Assembly (NCBI GenBank): GCA_905182075.1
Contig: CAJIZS010000001.1
Span: 930,001-994,000 of the forward strand
Direction: 5' to 3'
Length of the DNA: 64,000 bases
From: an uncultured Methylophilaceae bacterium
GTDB lineage: Bacteria > Pseudomonadota > Gammaproteobacteria > Burkholderiales > Methylophilaceae
Shown here: positions 49,651 to 61,615 of the stretch, one piece after another
How positions within the stretch are numbered: the first letter of the stretch is position 1
Layout: the number at the start of each line of letters is the position of its first letter
Translations under genes and position numbers: made by a program
Notes under the pieces: generated by a model
Databases searched by the model: none
What the model saw: the letters and a program-made list of their open reading frames with translations, nothing else
Told to the model about the DNA's origin: nothing

Positions 49651-49702
49651 TTCATTTGCCCACTTAATTGTCTGGGGGTAAACTGGTCTTATGAAAAAAC
49701 TA
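49651..49702 (+). repeat. Promoter/start repeat cassette, copy 4
   Basis: TTCATTTGCCCACTTAATTG, TCTGGGGGTAAACTGGTCTT, ATGAAAAAACTA. It is almost identical to copies 1 and 3 up to the fourth codon and then switches to an unrelated membrane peptide. So the repeat supplies promoter plus first codons to different coding sequences. Confidence 0.72.
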
Positions 49703-49852
49703 ATTAAATGGATTCTTATAGTTGCAGTAATCTTATTGCTCTTATTTCTTTTGTTAAGTTGGTTTACTGCTGAAAGCCAATACAGGTGTGACAGGATTCA
49801 ATCAGTAGAATCTGTACCATTTCCATACAATTATCTTGGGTTATTTTGTTAA
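49691..49852 (+). CDS. 53-aa membrane peptide
   Basis: Starts in cassette copy 4. MKKLIKWILIVAVILLLLFL forms a single transmembrane or signal segment, followed by SWFTAESQYRCDRIQSVESV and PFPYNYLGLFC, a short periplasmic tail with two Cys. No known family. It is 77 bases upstream of the coiled-coil membrane gene and may be the first gene of that unit. Confidence 0.5.
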   Translation: MKKLIKWILIVAVILLLLFLLLSWFTAESQYRCDRIQSVESVPFPYNYLGLFC

Positions 49853-49929
49853 TAAAAACCTAACTTATGAAAAAACTTGAATAAATAAGTTATAGTCATA
49901 ATTATATTTGTAAATATTAGGTTTTTATC

Positions 49930-51649
49930 ATGACTGAAAACATTACAGATTTAAGAACTCAAAAACAGTCGATAGCAAAATTGTTACTTAGGATGGCATG
50001 GACCATCGAAATTATGGCTGCAATACTGGGTTTATCAATTGGGATTGCTTTAACAGCAGAAAAAATGAGTATAGCTGATATAAGATTTTCACAATTAATT
50101 TACATTTTCCTCCCATGGTTTGTTGTTGCAATAGTTGAGTTAGTAAAAATACCATTAGCTTCTGTATTGTATTTAACAGAAAGTTTTAAATGGCGAGTGA
50201 TATTAGGACTAGGTTTAATTGCTGCAACAATTATTACTTTTGAAACATTCTCTGTTGGATTTGAACTTAATCAAAATGTAAGAACATCAGAACTGACAGC
50301 TCTTCATTCAAAAATTGCTGAAAAAAAATCAATTATTAATTCTTATGAAGATAAAGATGGTAATTTACAGATCCGTGATTTAAATGCAGCAAATTTTACC
50401 AATTGTATTATTGACGGGTCATTATCAACTGAAGTGAGTTTTCCGGAAGATGAAAACCTTACTAATCAAATGAATGTAATTAATAAAGAGTATTCAAAGA
50501 AAAATAGTGAAACTAATTTACTTGAATCCATAGAAAAGCGGTTATTGGCATTAAAAAAAGAAAGAGATGATGCTATTAATGTAGAAGAGAGATCAAGAAC
50601 TGAAGAGCTAGAAAGTGCAAAAAGTGAGGGAGAAAATGTATATCAAATTCGACTAGGTCAAATATCAAGATTACAGAATGAAATGCAGGCAATAAGAGAT
50701 GCAGCTCAAAAAGAGTATGATTCCTGTAACTTTTTAGGCTGTAGCAGAATTATGGTTGAGCGTGATAAAAAACTTGCGGCCAAAGATAAAAGAATTAACA
50801 ATTTACAAATGAAAACTACTGCTACAGGAAGGATAAGTCAAATATCAACCTCTACAAATCTAAAAATTACTGAGATTAGAGAAAATTATAAAAGTAGAAT
50901 TGAAGAATTAAATGAAAGAATTGCTACACAATCTGCTCTAGCGGCAAGATCGATTGGTAAAAAAACACCTGAGGATGAAAGTCGTCTTAAAGAACTTCAA
51001 GCAGAACTAAAAAAATTAACTGCAGAAGAGAATCAGCAAAAAAATATTGCTACAGAAGATTTTAATGAAAGAATGGAAGAGAATGCATTAATAAGAACAA
51101 CTGCTAAAGTTGCCTTGAAAGATAAAGTACAAGCAGAAAAAGATAAAGAGGTATTGTGTTCTGAATTTAATACCAAGGTTCTTGATAATCAAATTTATAG
51201 AATAGCAATGCGGTTATCCTTTTCTGATAAAACACAACAGGCATGCGATTTAAATCAGGATCACGTTAATTTAGTAGCTGCAATATGGTTTGGGTCAATA
51301 GCCCTTATTGTTGCCTTACTTGGTACTTTATTGGCATTCGGTTCATTTTTGATGTCAAACCCACCAAGACCCTCAAATCCATCTAAATCTTTTGGGGGTC
51401 TTTTACGCGGAATTATATACGGCCTAAGAAAAAGGATGAAAAATCCTAAAATCATTAAAGAAGTAGTTGAAAAAGAAGTAAAAGTTGAAGTCGAAAGGAT
51501 TAAAGAAGTAATAGTTCCTGAGGTTCGTTATGTAAAAGAAGAAGTAAAGGTAGAGGCACCAATAGAGGTGAAAAAAGAAGCCTGTGTATACAGATGATCC
51601 GAGCTTAGTAGAATGGACTAAAAACAAAAAAATAAAACCTAAAAAATAA
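49930..51649 (+). CDS. Large membrane-anchored coiled-coil protein
   Basis: About 570 aa. Three N-terminal membrane helices (residues about 20-45, 60-80, 90-112), a long periplasmic or cytoplasmic coiled-coil (about 120-440, rich in Glu/Lys/Arg heptads, including ESIEKRLLALKKERDDA), another helix at 455-480 (AIWFGSIALIVALLGTLLAF), and a basic/acidic tail with repeated V-E-K-E-V (VVEKEVKVEVERIKEVIVPE). The long frame ends at 51597; a frame change near 51577 extends it through KPVYTDDPSLVEWTKNK to 51649. Four or more Cys lie in the coiled-coil region (CNFLGCSR). Family unknown to me; see findings. Confidence 0.7.
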
Positions 51650-51654
51650 TTTTT

Positions 51655-52227
51655 ATGGCCCAGAAAAATACATCCACAAACTCAGTATTTAACGACTTTG
51701 ATGCAGTTGATGGTGCTGTAAGAGAGATAACTGCAAAACACGAAGCGGAAAATAAAATTAGAAGGAGTCATGCTATTCAAAGAGTTTTGAAATGGAGTGG
51801 TATTTTTGTCATCGCTCTAGCAATAGCTTTATGGATAATATTTATGGCTTATCGAGCAATGAATGCTCCTTACTTAGAAAAAGAAAAAATTGTAGAAGAA
51901 TCAAAAGCTAAACAAGAATTAAAACATGTAACGCCTGGAATTATTGTCGAAAATTATGTGAAATTTACCAGAATACCTATTGATATACCTGGCTATGGTG
52001 AAGTTGTGATTGGTCGAGAATATCTAAATGAATTCTCAGTTAATCCAAGTAGCCAATGGTGTTATACAGAAAGGACTAGTTCATCGAATATATCAAAAAA
52101 AATTAGCCTAAGAACCAAATTTAACAATGATGATTCCTATCTAGATACTGACTTTAATTCTTTAAAACCTCTTGGTCTGACTCCAGCGATGTTAAGTAAA
52201 ATGCAAAGTTTATGTCGTTTTGATTAG
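51655..52227 (+). CDS. Single-pass membrane protein, partner of the coiled-coil protein
   Basis: 190 aa, starting six bases after the reconstructed end of the upstream gene, so translationally linked. A hydrophilic cytoplasmic N-terminus (FNDFDAVDGAVREITAKHEA), one helix (WSGIFVIALAIALWIIFMAY, about residues 48-67), and a soluble C-terminal domain with TRIPIDIPGYGEVVIGREYL and two Cys (QWCYTERT, QSLCRFD). No family recognised. Ends 12 bases before repeat copy E. With the upstream gene it fills one inter-repeat module. Confidence 0.65.
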   Translation: MAQKNTSTNSVFNDFDAVDGAVREITAKHEAENKIRRSHAIQRVLKWSGIFVIALAIALWIIFMAYRAMNAPYLEKEKIVEESKAKQELKHVTPGIIVENYVKFTRIPIDIPGYGEVVIGREYLNEFSVNPSSQWCYTERTSSSNISKKISLRTKFNNDDSYLDTDFNSLKPLGLTPAMLSKMQSLCRFD

Positions 52228-52239
52228 CTTAAACACTCT

Positions 52240-52302
52240 ATAAGAGTATAAAACAGTAAATTGGTGGAGGTAAGCCCAGTTGTTCTATAAGCTTCTATGT
52301 AA
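52240..52302 (+). repeat. tRNA-Ala-associated direct repeat, copy E
   Basis: CTATAAGAGTATAAAACAG, TAAATTGGTGGAGGTAAGC, then CCAGTTGTTCTATAAGC. Core identical to the tRNA-Ala 3' end; right arm identical to copy B for 25 bp, left arm shared with copy D. It joins features of two other copies, as expected from recombination between them. The gap up to 52502 holds only the small ORF below. Confidence 0.8.
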
Positions 52303-52320
52303 TCCTATCTGCTATGAAAT

Positions 52321-52458
52321 CTAAAAAGAAACTGCATTGTAATAAATTACACAGAATAAAACACCACATATAAAGCCATACATGGCGTCTATTCTTAGTT
52401 CTTTATAGTCTTTAAGATCCTTGATTGTTTCAGTTATGATTTGATATATTTCTCTCAA
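52321..52458 (-). CDS. Possible 45-aa membrane peptide
   Basis: TTG start at 52458, sequence REIYQIITETIKDLKDYKEL, then MYGFICGVLFCVIYYNAVSF as one transmembrane segment. An A-rich GAGAAAATAAT precedes the start. No known family. It lies between repeat copy E and the restriction-like gene and could be the small third gene of that module. Only a candidate. Confidence 0.3.
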   Translation of the reverse strand: MREIYQIITETIKDLKDYKELRIDAMYGFICGVLFCVIYYNAVSF

Positions 52459-52502
52459 TATTATTTTCTCTTTTTTAAATAGGGATGTAAACTGCTGAAT
52501 CT

Positions 52503-54493
52503 TTAATGCCCCGATCCTTCTGGTTGTAATGGATCAGGCTGAAATTTCCATATAATATCGTAAGCTTCACCTGCAAGTTTTTTACTCCTACTTTCTATAA
52601 TTTCTTCAGGACGCTCATTCCATTCTTTATGATCGTATCCTTTAATAAATCTTTGATTGTAGGGTAAAGTATTTTTTTCGGGATGAGTTTTCAATACCTC
52701 ACATTTCTCGCTTGGTAAAAGAGTGTTTAAATCCGTGTTATTTATTCCGCCATTAATAATAATTTCCTCATTAGAGGTATTCATAAGGTTCTTTTTTACC
52801 TACAACTTCTATTGTTTCTCCATCATCAGTAATTTCGGAGCGAATTTTTGATTTTGATATTGGGTACCAATGCTCAATCTCACTATCAAGTTTCTTTAGA
52901 GAAACACCGGGTTGGAAAAGGTGCTTTCTGGAGGTTGGACTCACTTTTTTATTAGAGGAATCTACTCCATTAAACTTATCATAAATATACCGTATATTTT
53001 GATTACTACCAGAATAAGCGATTTGAATAAAATCTCCGACAAATACATCTTTATCGGTCAAGCTAGTTTTCAATTCTTTATAAAAATTATTTAATAAGGC
53101 AATAAAGCTATTTACATTATTACACCTACATATATCTTTTGCGTATTCTGGGTATAGATGCTCAACTTTATGTCCTACGTTTGTTGAAATATAATTATTA
53201 ATAAAGTGATAATTCTCTAGTGTTTCAAAGAAATTGGTAATGACTTTTGGCTTATATTGATCTATTTTATGCATTTTTAACGCATAAAATTTTGCAAGAA
53301 ATGCATAAATTAAAGGTATTGTTTGGGTAACTTTAAATAAATTTAATCCTCGCATAGAAATCATTATTGACTCTTGCTCTTGCTCTGTAAATTCTTTCTC
53401 CCGAGCACCAAATAATGAAAAGATTTTGTTTATTTGATAAAGTTGGGTGACATCAGTAATCTGTTGAAAAAAGCTTGTAAATTTTTCTAATTCAACGACT
53501 AGATGTAAATACCTATCTTGTTTAGATTTGTCTTTGTATTCTTTTAAATATTCGTCATCAACATCATAAAAATTTCTCATCGCATTATAAAGTTTACCGG
53601 TCGTAATATGACCATGATGGCTCATATAAAAATATCTGAGCGATTGCCCAAACTTATTTCCAGTATTTTCAACAATACCATCCCACATATCAATGATGTC
53701 AATGTCATCTTTATTTTCATAATCCCAGTTTGCAAATATTGTTGCTTTTAAAAGGTCTCCGACTTCTAAATCCTTGCCTCTAGAATTTGTTCTTTCAAAA
53801 TAAATAAATGCCTCAGCATAATCTGTAAGGTTTGTTCTAATAAATGCAATACTAAGTAAAACAGTATTAACAGTAGCAAATTCTTTTGGTTGAATTTTGT
53901 CATTTAATGCCTTGAGAAAATAGTTATATATCGGCTGAACTCTATTAACCACTCTTTTTATAGCATGCCCTTTTAATTTCATTGGCCAATCATATTTCCA
54001 GTTTGGATCAAGAATATGCTCCATTATCGGTTCAATATTACTTGCAGTTCTAAGCCTGTGCCCTGTTGCTTTACCAGTATTCCGATCAAATTTAGATATA
54101 AGCTCGGACATTGTTTGAACGATTCTTTCAGCAGCGTGTTTGTTTTCAGCATCTAAACTATCATCTTTTATTATATTTAATAACCATGTTTACTTTTTGA
54201 TACAGAATATTACGCTTTAATTAATTCAATGCTCCAATACCTGATTTCCAGAGTTTTTTGCTGATGGGCATAAAATAATATTTCCTAGAAATAATTCTGC
54301 TGAGTTTTCATCACCATCATCTTTTATTGGATTTTTTTTATTAAAATTCCATTTGATCATAAAAATCATCCCAAAAATCTTCAATCTCCCTATCTTTATG
54401 CCAAACATATTTTCGCTGATAAGAGGGAACAATAAATTCTTTTGTCTCTTCAATTAATTCCGATAAATTACGTTTATGCGCATGAACAGCCAA
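52503..54493 (-). pseudogene. GmrSD-like (DUF262/DUF1524) type IV restriction relic, frameshifted
   Basis: N-terminal DUF262 piece (about 54225-54493): NLSELIEETKEFIVPSYQRK, YVWHKDREIEDFWDDFYDQM, SAELFLGNIILCPS, where SYQRKYVW is the family signature. The next region should hold IxDGQQR, the nucleotide-binding motif, but the DNA from about 54180 to 54235 encodes no such thing and contains stops. The middle piece (52771-54111) covers the helical linker with FIYFERTNSRGKDLEVGDLL. The DUF1524 HNH-like end shows IEHWYPISK and, in a third frame, NTLLPSEKCEVLKTHPEKN, WNERPEEIIESRSKKLAGEA. Family firm, activity doubtful. Confidence 0.82.
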
Positions 54494-54707
54494 AATTCAA
54501 TCCTCTCCATTTAAATTAATTTTACTATATTGTAGCTTACACTCCGATTATTAAGGAAACAAATGTAAAAAAGGTACTACTCCGTAAAATATTTACTAAA
54601 AAGGTACTAAAGTTTTTTCAGTAGTACCTAAAGTTCACTGGATACAATAAGACTATTTTGGACAGCATAGGACAGTTTTTAAAGGGTTTTAGGGAGGAGT
54701 GTAGTTG

Positions 54708-54760
54708 TAATCGGACGGTCTAGGACCTATTTGGACTGTAAATTGGTGGAGGTAAGCGGG
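54708..54760 (+). repeat. tRNA-Ala-associated direct repeat, tRNA copy F
   Basis: TAATCGGACGGTCTAGGACC, TATTTGGACTGTAAATTGG, then TGGAGGTAAGC, the last part being the 3' end of tRNA-Ala read from the opposite strand. This is the intact tRNA-linked version: left flank matches copy C in about 36 positions. A related half-motif, TTGGACAGCATAGGACAG, lies at 54658-54675. Confidence 0.82.
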
Positions 54761-54819
54761 ATCGAACCGCTGACCCTCTGAATGCCATCCAGATGCTCTC
54801 CCAGCTGAGCTATACCCCC
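54744..54819 (-). tRNA. tRNA-Ala (GGC)
   Basis: 76-nt gene with encoded CCA. On the minus strand it starts GGGGGTATAGCTCAGCTGGG, has anticodon loop ATGGCAT with GGC, and ends CAGCGGTTCGATCCCGC, TTACCTCCACCA. Its 3' end is the apparent anchor of the direct-repeat series that extends leftwards to 39.7 kb. Confidence 0.97.
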
Positions 54820-54828
54820 AAAACTTAT

Positions 54829-55275
54829 TTAGTCGCGATAGTTTGTGTCTGCATCAAACTGACTTAAATCAATTCTTTGTTGTGGCTTCCATCCTGGTTT
54901 TGTATGTTCTGCAATGACATTAGTAAAGATGCCACCTCTTACAAAAAATTTAGCTGTTAATCGCATAAATCTTGGGTTGGTTGCCTTTACAAGGTCGTCT
55001 AAAATACTGTTCGTTACTGCCTCATGAAAGCATCCCTCATCTCTGAATGACCAGATATAGAGTTTTAGACTTTTTAGTTCCACACAATGGCTATCGGGGA
55101 TATAATCTAGATATAAGGTAGCAAAATCAGGTTGTCCTGTTTTTGGACATAAGCATGTAAATTCTGGTATTTGCATATGAATATGAATGTCTCTTTGAGG
55201 GTTCGGATTTTCAAATACTTCTAGTGATTTTGACGGCTGTGCGGTGGGTTTACCACCCAATGAATTCTGATTCAT
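54829..55275 (-). CDS. queF: NADPH-dependent preQ0 reductase QueF
   Basis: Reduces 7-cyano-7-deazaguanine (preQ0) to preQ1 in queuosine synthesis. Start ATG at 55275 ([20 protein letters not shown]), not the ATG at 55344, because the extra residues match no homologue. 148 aa, the short (type I) form. [20 protein letters not shown] contains the catalytic Cys, and [20 protein letters not shown] the QueF signature with the NADPH-contact E-S-K-S/L-K-x-Y pattern. Together with queG at 1.5 kb it shows a queuosine pathway. Confidence 0.95.
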   Translation of the reverse strand: MNQNSLGGKPTAQPSKSLEVFENPNPQRDIHIHMQIPEFTCLCPKTGQPDFATLYLDYIPDSHCVELKSLKLYIWSFRDEGCFHEAVTNSILDDLVKATNPRFMRLTAKFFVRGGIFTNVIAEHTKPGWKPQQRIDLSQFDADTNYRD

Positions 55276-55355
55276 AACTTTTAGACTTAAAATAAAAATG
55301 ACATTATACTGCTTTGTGCAAACTCTTACTTTAAAATTTTCCAAAGAAACCTAAA

Positions 55356-58300
55356 TTGAAATTACGACAAATTAAAATGGCGGGTTTTAAAAGTTTTGTA
55401 GACCCAACTACAATCCGTATCGATGGTCAATTAGCCTCAATTGTTGGTCCTAATGGCTGTGGTAAATCTAACGTTGTTGAGTCTGTTAAGTGGGTGATGG
55501 GGTCATCATCAGCGAAAGAACTTCGTGGTGAATCTATGGATTCAGTAATTTTCAGGGGAACTGATACCAGGCAACCATTATCTCGTGCGAGTGTTGAACT
55601 TATTTTTGATAACACTGAAGGTAGGGCACCAACAGAATGGGCATCGTACGCAGAAATTTCCGTTAAAAGGGTAATCGAAAAAGAGAAGGGCTCTAGCTAC
55701 TTAATAAATAATACTGTCGTTAGGAGAAAAGATGTAGCTGATCTATTTTTAGGGACTGGATTAGGGAGTAAGGGTTATGCAATTATCGGCCAAAATAAAA
55801 TTACAGAAATAGTTGAAGCTAAACCAGAGGAAATAAAAGGGTATCTTGAGGAGGCAGCTGGAGTAAGTAAGTACAAAGAAAGAAGAAAGGAGACTGAGTA
55901 TCGTCTTAGAGACACTAAAGATAATTTAACCAGAGTAAATGATCTTATAAGGGAAATTGATGGTCAAGTTACACGTCTTAAATCACAAGCAGAAACAGCA
56001 AGCAAATACCAAAAATACCAAGAAGACCTTAAATTCTCTCAAGCACAGGTTTGGGCCTTAAAGAAACAAAAAACAAATGAAGCGTGGGAGACGATAAAGC
56101 AAAAAATAAATGAGCAAACACTTCAATTAGATCAGTTCACTGCAAAACTAAGAGAACTGGAGGCAAGTGTAGAGGTAGCGAGGGAAGCGTACTCAGAAAC
56201 ATCGGAAGAAATTAATATATTTCAAGCTAAATTTTATGAAGTAAATGCAATGGTTTCTGATGCAGAAAATTCATTAACTAATATAAAAAATAATATTGAG
56301 AGATTCACAGCAGCCCAAGCTGATAGCGAAGAAAAAATTAAAAATATTACCTTGTTAGAGAAAGACGTAAATAATGAGATTGAAGAAAGTAAAAGGAAAT
56401 CTGAAGAAGAGTCCTCAAGACTAAATGGCCATGAAAAATTAAACAAAGAAGATAGAGATAAATTAACTCAATTGAAGGAGATGCTGGGTGGATTAACCAC
56501 TCAGGCTGAAAAGGCTCGTAACGACAGAAACTATAAGTCCAAAGAGTTGCGTGAATTATCACAGCAACGCATTGAAAAGGCTCGTAACGACAGAAACTAT
56601 AAGTCCAAAGAGTTGCGTGAATTATCACAGCAACGCATTGAAAAGGCTCGTAACGATAGAGACAGTAAATCTAAAGAGTCACATGAAACTGAAGTCCGAA
56701 TCAGCTCACTCAAAGATTTTATTCATGAAGACAAGTCATCAGAAAGTGTCGACGAGTGGCTCAAGAACTCGTCCATCGAAAACAAACAACCTGTAATTGA
56801 TCAGCTAAACATAAAGGATGGTTGGGATACTGCCTTTGGCTATTTTTTAGTTGAGCATCTTCATGCTTACGAAGGTAGCCTCAGCGTATTAAAAAGTCGA
56901 CCATCAAAAACAATAACCTTAATTAATAAAAATGAACAAAAATCAGCTCTAAGGCTAAATGATAAATTGGTTTCAGCAACAACTGTTATTGAAGCTAAAG
57001 ATGACCACATCAATAGTGCAATTAATGAGTGGCTAAGCAATGTTTATCTATCAAGCAATGATGACTTTGAAAAAGATAGGGGCTCATTGAATTATGGTGA
57101 TATTTTAATCTTAAAAAATGGTGATATTTATGGAAAAACTTATCAAATTATTCGGTCTGAGAATGGGGCCAATATAAATGTTCTAGCAAGAAAAAAACAG
57201 CTTGATGAGCTAACACTTAACCTTCCAGTCACTTTAAAAGCATTCGAAAAAAGTGAGCAAGATCTAAGTGCTATTTGTGAACTCTTTGGAGTCTGATGAA
57301 ACGACGACGGAGCAAGATCTAAGTGCTATTTGTGAACTCTTTGGAGTTGATGAAACGACGACGGAGCAAGATCTAAGTGCTATTCAAGCTGAAGTGAAAG
57401 CGCAAGAAGAATCGTTTAGCAGTCAAAGAAATAAATTATTTGAGTCAGACAAACTAAAACAAGAGATTGAGTTTAATATTAAACTTTTAAAGCGGAAAGT
57501 AGATGAATTAATATCAAATAAAGAGAATAAAGTTCTTGAGAAAAGTCGCCTACAGAAAGTAATCGAAGAATCTATAAGTGAATTAAAAAATAATAGTGTT
57601 GATAGAAGTGTCTGAATTAAAAGAAAAAATTAAAAGTAAGGAGCAGGCTGAACATCATTTAACTAAAGCCAGAGAAAAGTTATCGACAAAAGAGGTCCAC
57701 TTAAAAGAAACTCAAAAAGAAGAAGATTTACTTCAAAAGAAATCTGCAGAATTTGAAACTAAGATTGAAGAACGTGAGTTGAAAGTCAATTTTGAGCAAT
57801 GTTGTCAGTCACTAGATGCTTCATCAATCGATGAGTCCGAATTGTTAAGTAAAATTCATACTGATGAAACCGTTTCCGATCTCGAAGAGAAGTCTAATAA
57901 ACTCTCTACAAGAATTGAGCGCCTTGGACCAGTCAACTTAGCGGCAATTGGAGAGCTGGAGACCATTGAGGGTCGTAAAATATATGTTCAAAAACAAATG
58001 GATGATCTAGTCGAAGCGTCTAATACTCTTGAGCAGGCAATCAAAAAAATTGATATTGAGACTAGAGAAAAATTAGATAAAACTTATGTAAATGTAAATG
58101 AGAATTTTAACTATTACTTCCAAAAGTTATTCAAAGGTGGGAAGGCTGAGCTAAAATTAATAGGGAAAGAAATCCTCGATACTGGCTTTGAGATTTTTGC
58201 TCAACCCCCGGGTTTAAAAAATACCACCATAGCAACACTGTCTGGTGGGCAACAAGCTTTAACTGCATGCGCTCTAGTTTTTGCTCTTTTTAAATTAAAT

Positions 58301-58532
58301 CCAGCGCCGTTTTGTTTCATGGATGAAGTTGATGCTCCCTTGGATGACTCTAATGTAGGCGCGGTATGCTGCTATGGTTAAAGAGATGTCTGAGCGAACA
58401 CAAATTATATTAGTTTCGCACAATAAGCAAACCATGACCTCTGCAGAGCAACTAATTGGTGTGACATCGCAGGAAAAAGGAGTCTCAAGAATCGTTGAGG
58501 TAAACACAGATCAAATTGAGTCGGTAGGATAA
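55356..58532 (+). CDS. smc: Chromosome partition protein SMC, frameshifted with internal tandem duplications
   Basis: SMC ATPase of chromosome condensation. TTG start at 55356. Head N-domain: KMAGFKSFVDPTTIRIDGQL, Walker A VGPNGCGKSN, Q-loop region VIFRGTDTRQPLS. Coiled coil follows, then a hinge region (TAFGYFLVEHLHAYEGSLSV) and the second coiled coil, ending in the C-head: TIATLSGGQQALTACALVFA and CFMDEVDAPLDDSNVG (Walker B). Frame changes near 57290, 57600, 58365. A 66-bp unit is duplicated at 56511-56642 and a 54-bp unit is tandemly repeated at 57255-57393. The signature reads SGGQQALTA where family members usually have SGGEKALTA. First gene of smc-zipA-ligA. Confidence 0.93.
56511..56642 (+). 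repeat. 66-bp tandem duplication inside smc
   Basis: Two identical 66-bp units, beginning AAGGCTCGTAACGACAGA at 56511 and 56577, encode KARNDRNYKSKELRELSQQR plus IE twice; a third, diverged unit starts at 56643 (KARNDRDSKSKES). It keeps the frame and adds exactly 22 residues to the coiled coil. Either recent slippage or a read-level duplication. Confidence 0.9.
57255..57393 (+). repeat. 54-bp tandem repeat inside smc
   Basis: Unit starting GAGCAAGATCTAAGTGCTAT occurs at 57255, 57310 and, in part (30 bp), at 57364. Each full unit encodes EQDLSAICELFGVDETTT. The first copy carries one extra base (GTCTGATG versus GTTGATG), which breaks the smc frame. The restriction-site-like GAGCAAGATCT start is coincidental. 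Confidence 0.9.
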
Positions 58533-58539
58533 TTATCTT

Positions 58540-61613
<3,074 letters not shown>

Positions 61614-61615
61614 TC

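Noticed and set aside
49930-52227. Zorya defence system (ZorA/ZorB)
   Set aside because: The layout is similar in outline, but I see no MotA/MotB-like motifs, no OmpA-type domain in the partner and no ZorC/D/E.
39736-52302. Repeats as integron attC sites
   Set aside because: They follow gene ends like attC, but lack the GTTRRRY core and RYYYAAC ends, carry a tRNA-Ala 3' end instead, and no integron integrase is in the window.
53200-53300. Separate regulatory ORF in DUF262 gene
   Set aside because: The frame is continuous with the DUF262 linker helices; no independent start.
39736-54819. Repeats as a CRISPR array
   Set aside because: Spacing is 1.6-5.3 kb with genes between copies, the repeats differ in arms, and there are no cas genes.
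33486-54819. A prophage
   Set aside because: No capsid, tail, terminase, portal, lysis or integrase proteins are recognisable; the genes are metabolic, surface or defence-like.
54829-55344. QueF start at 55344
   Set aside because: The 23 extra residues ([15 protein letters not shown] and on) have no homologous counterpart and would overlap the smc promoter region; ATG at 55275 gives standard type I QueF.
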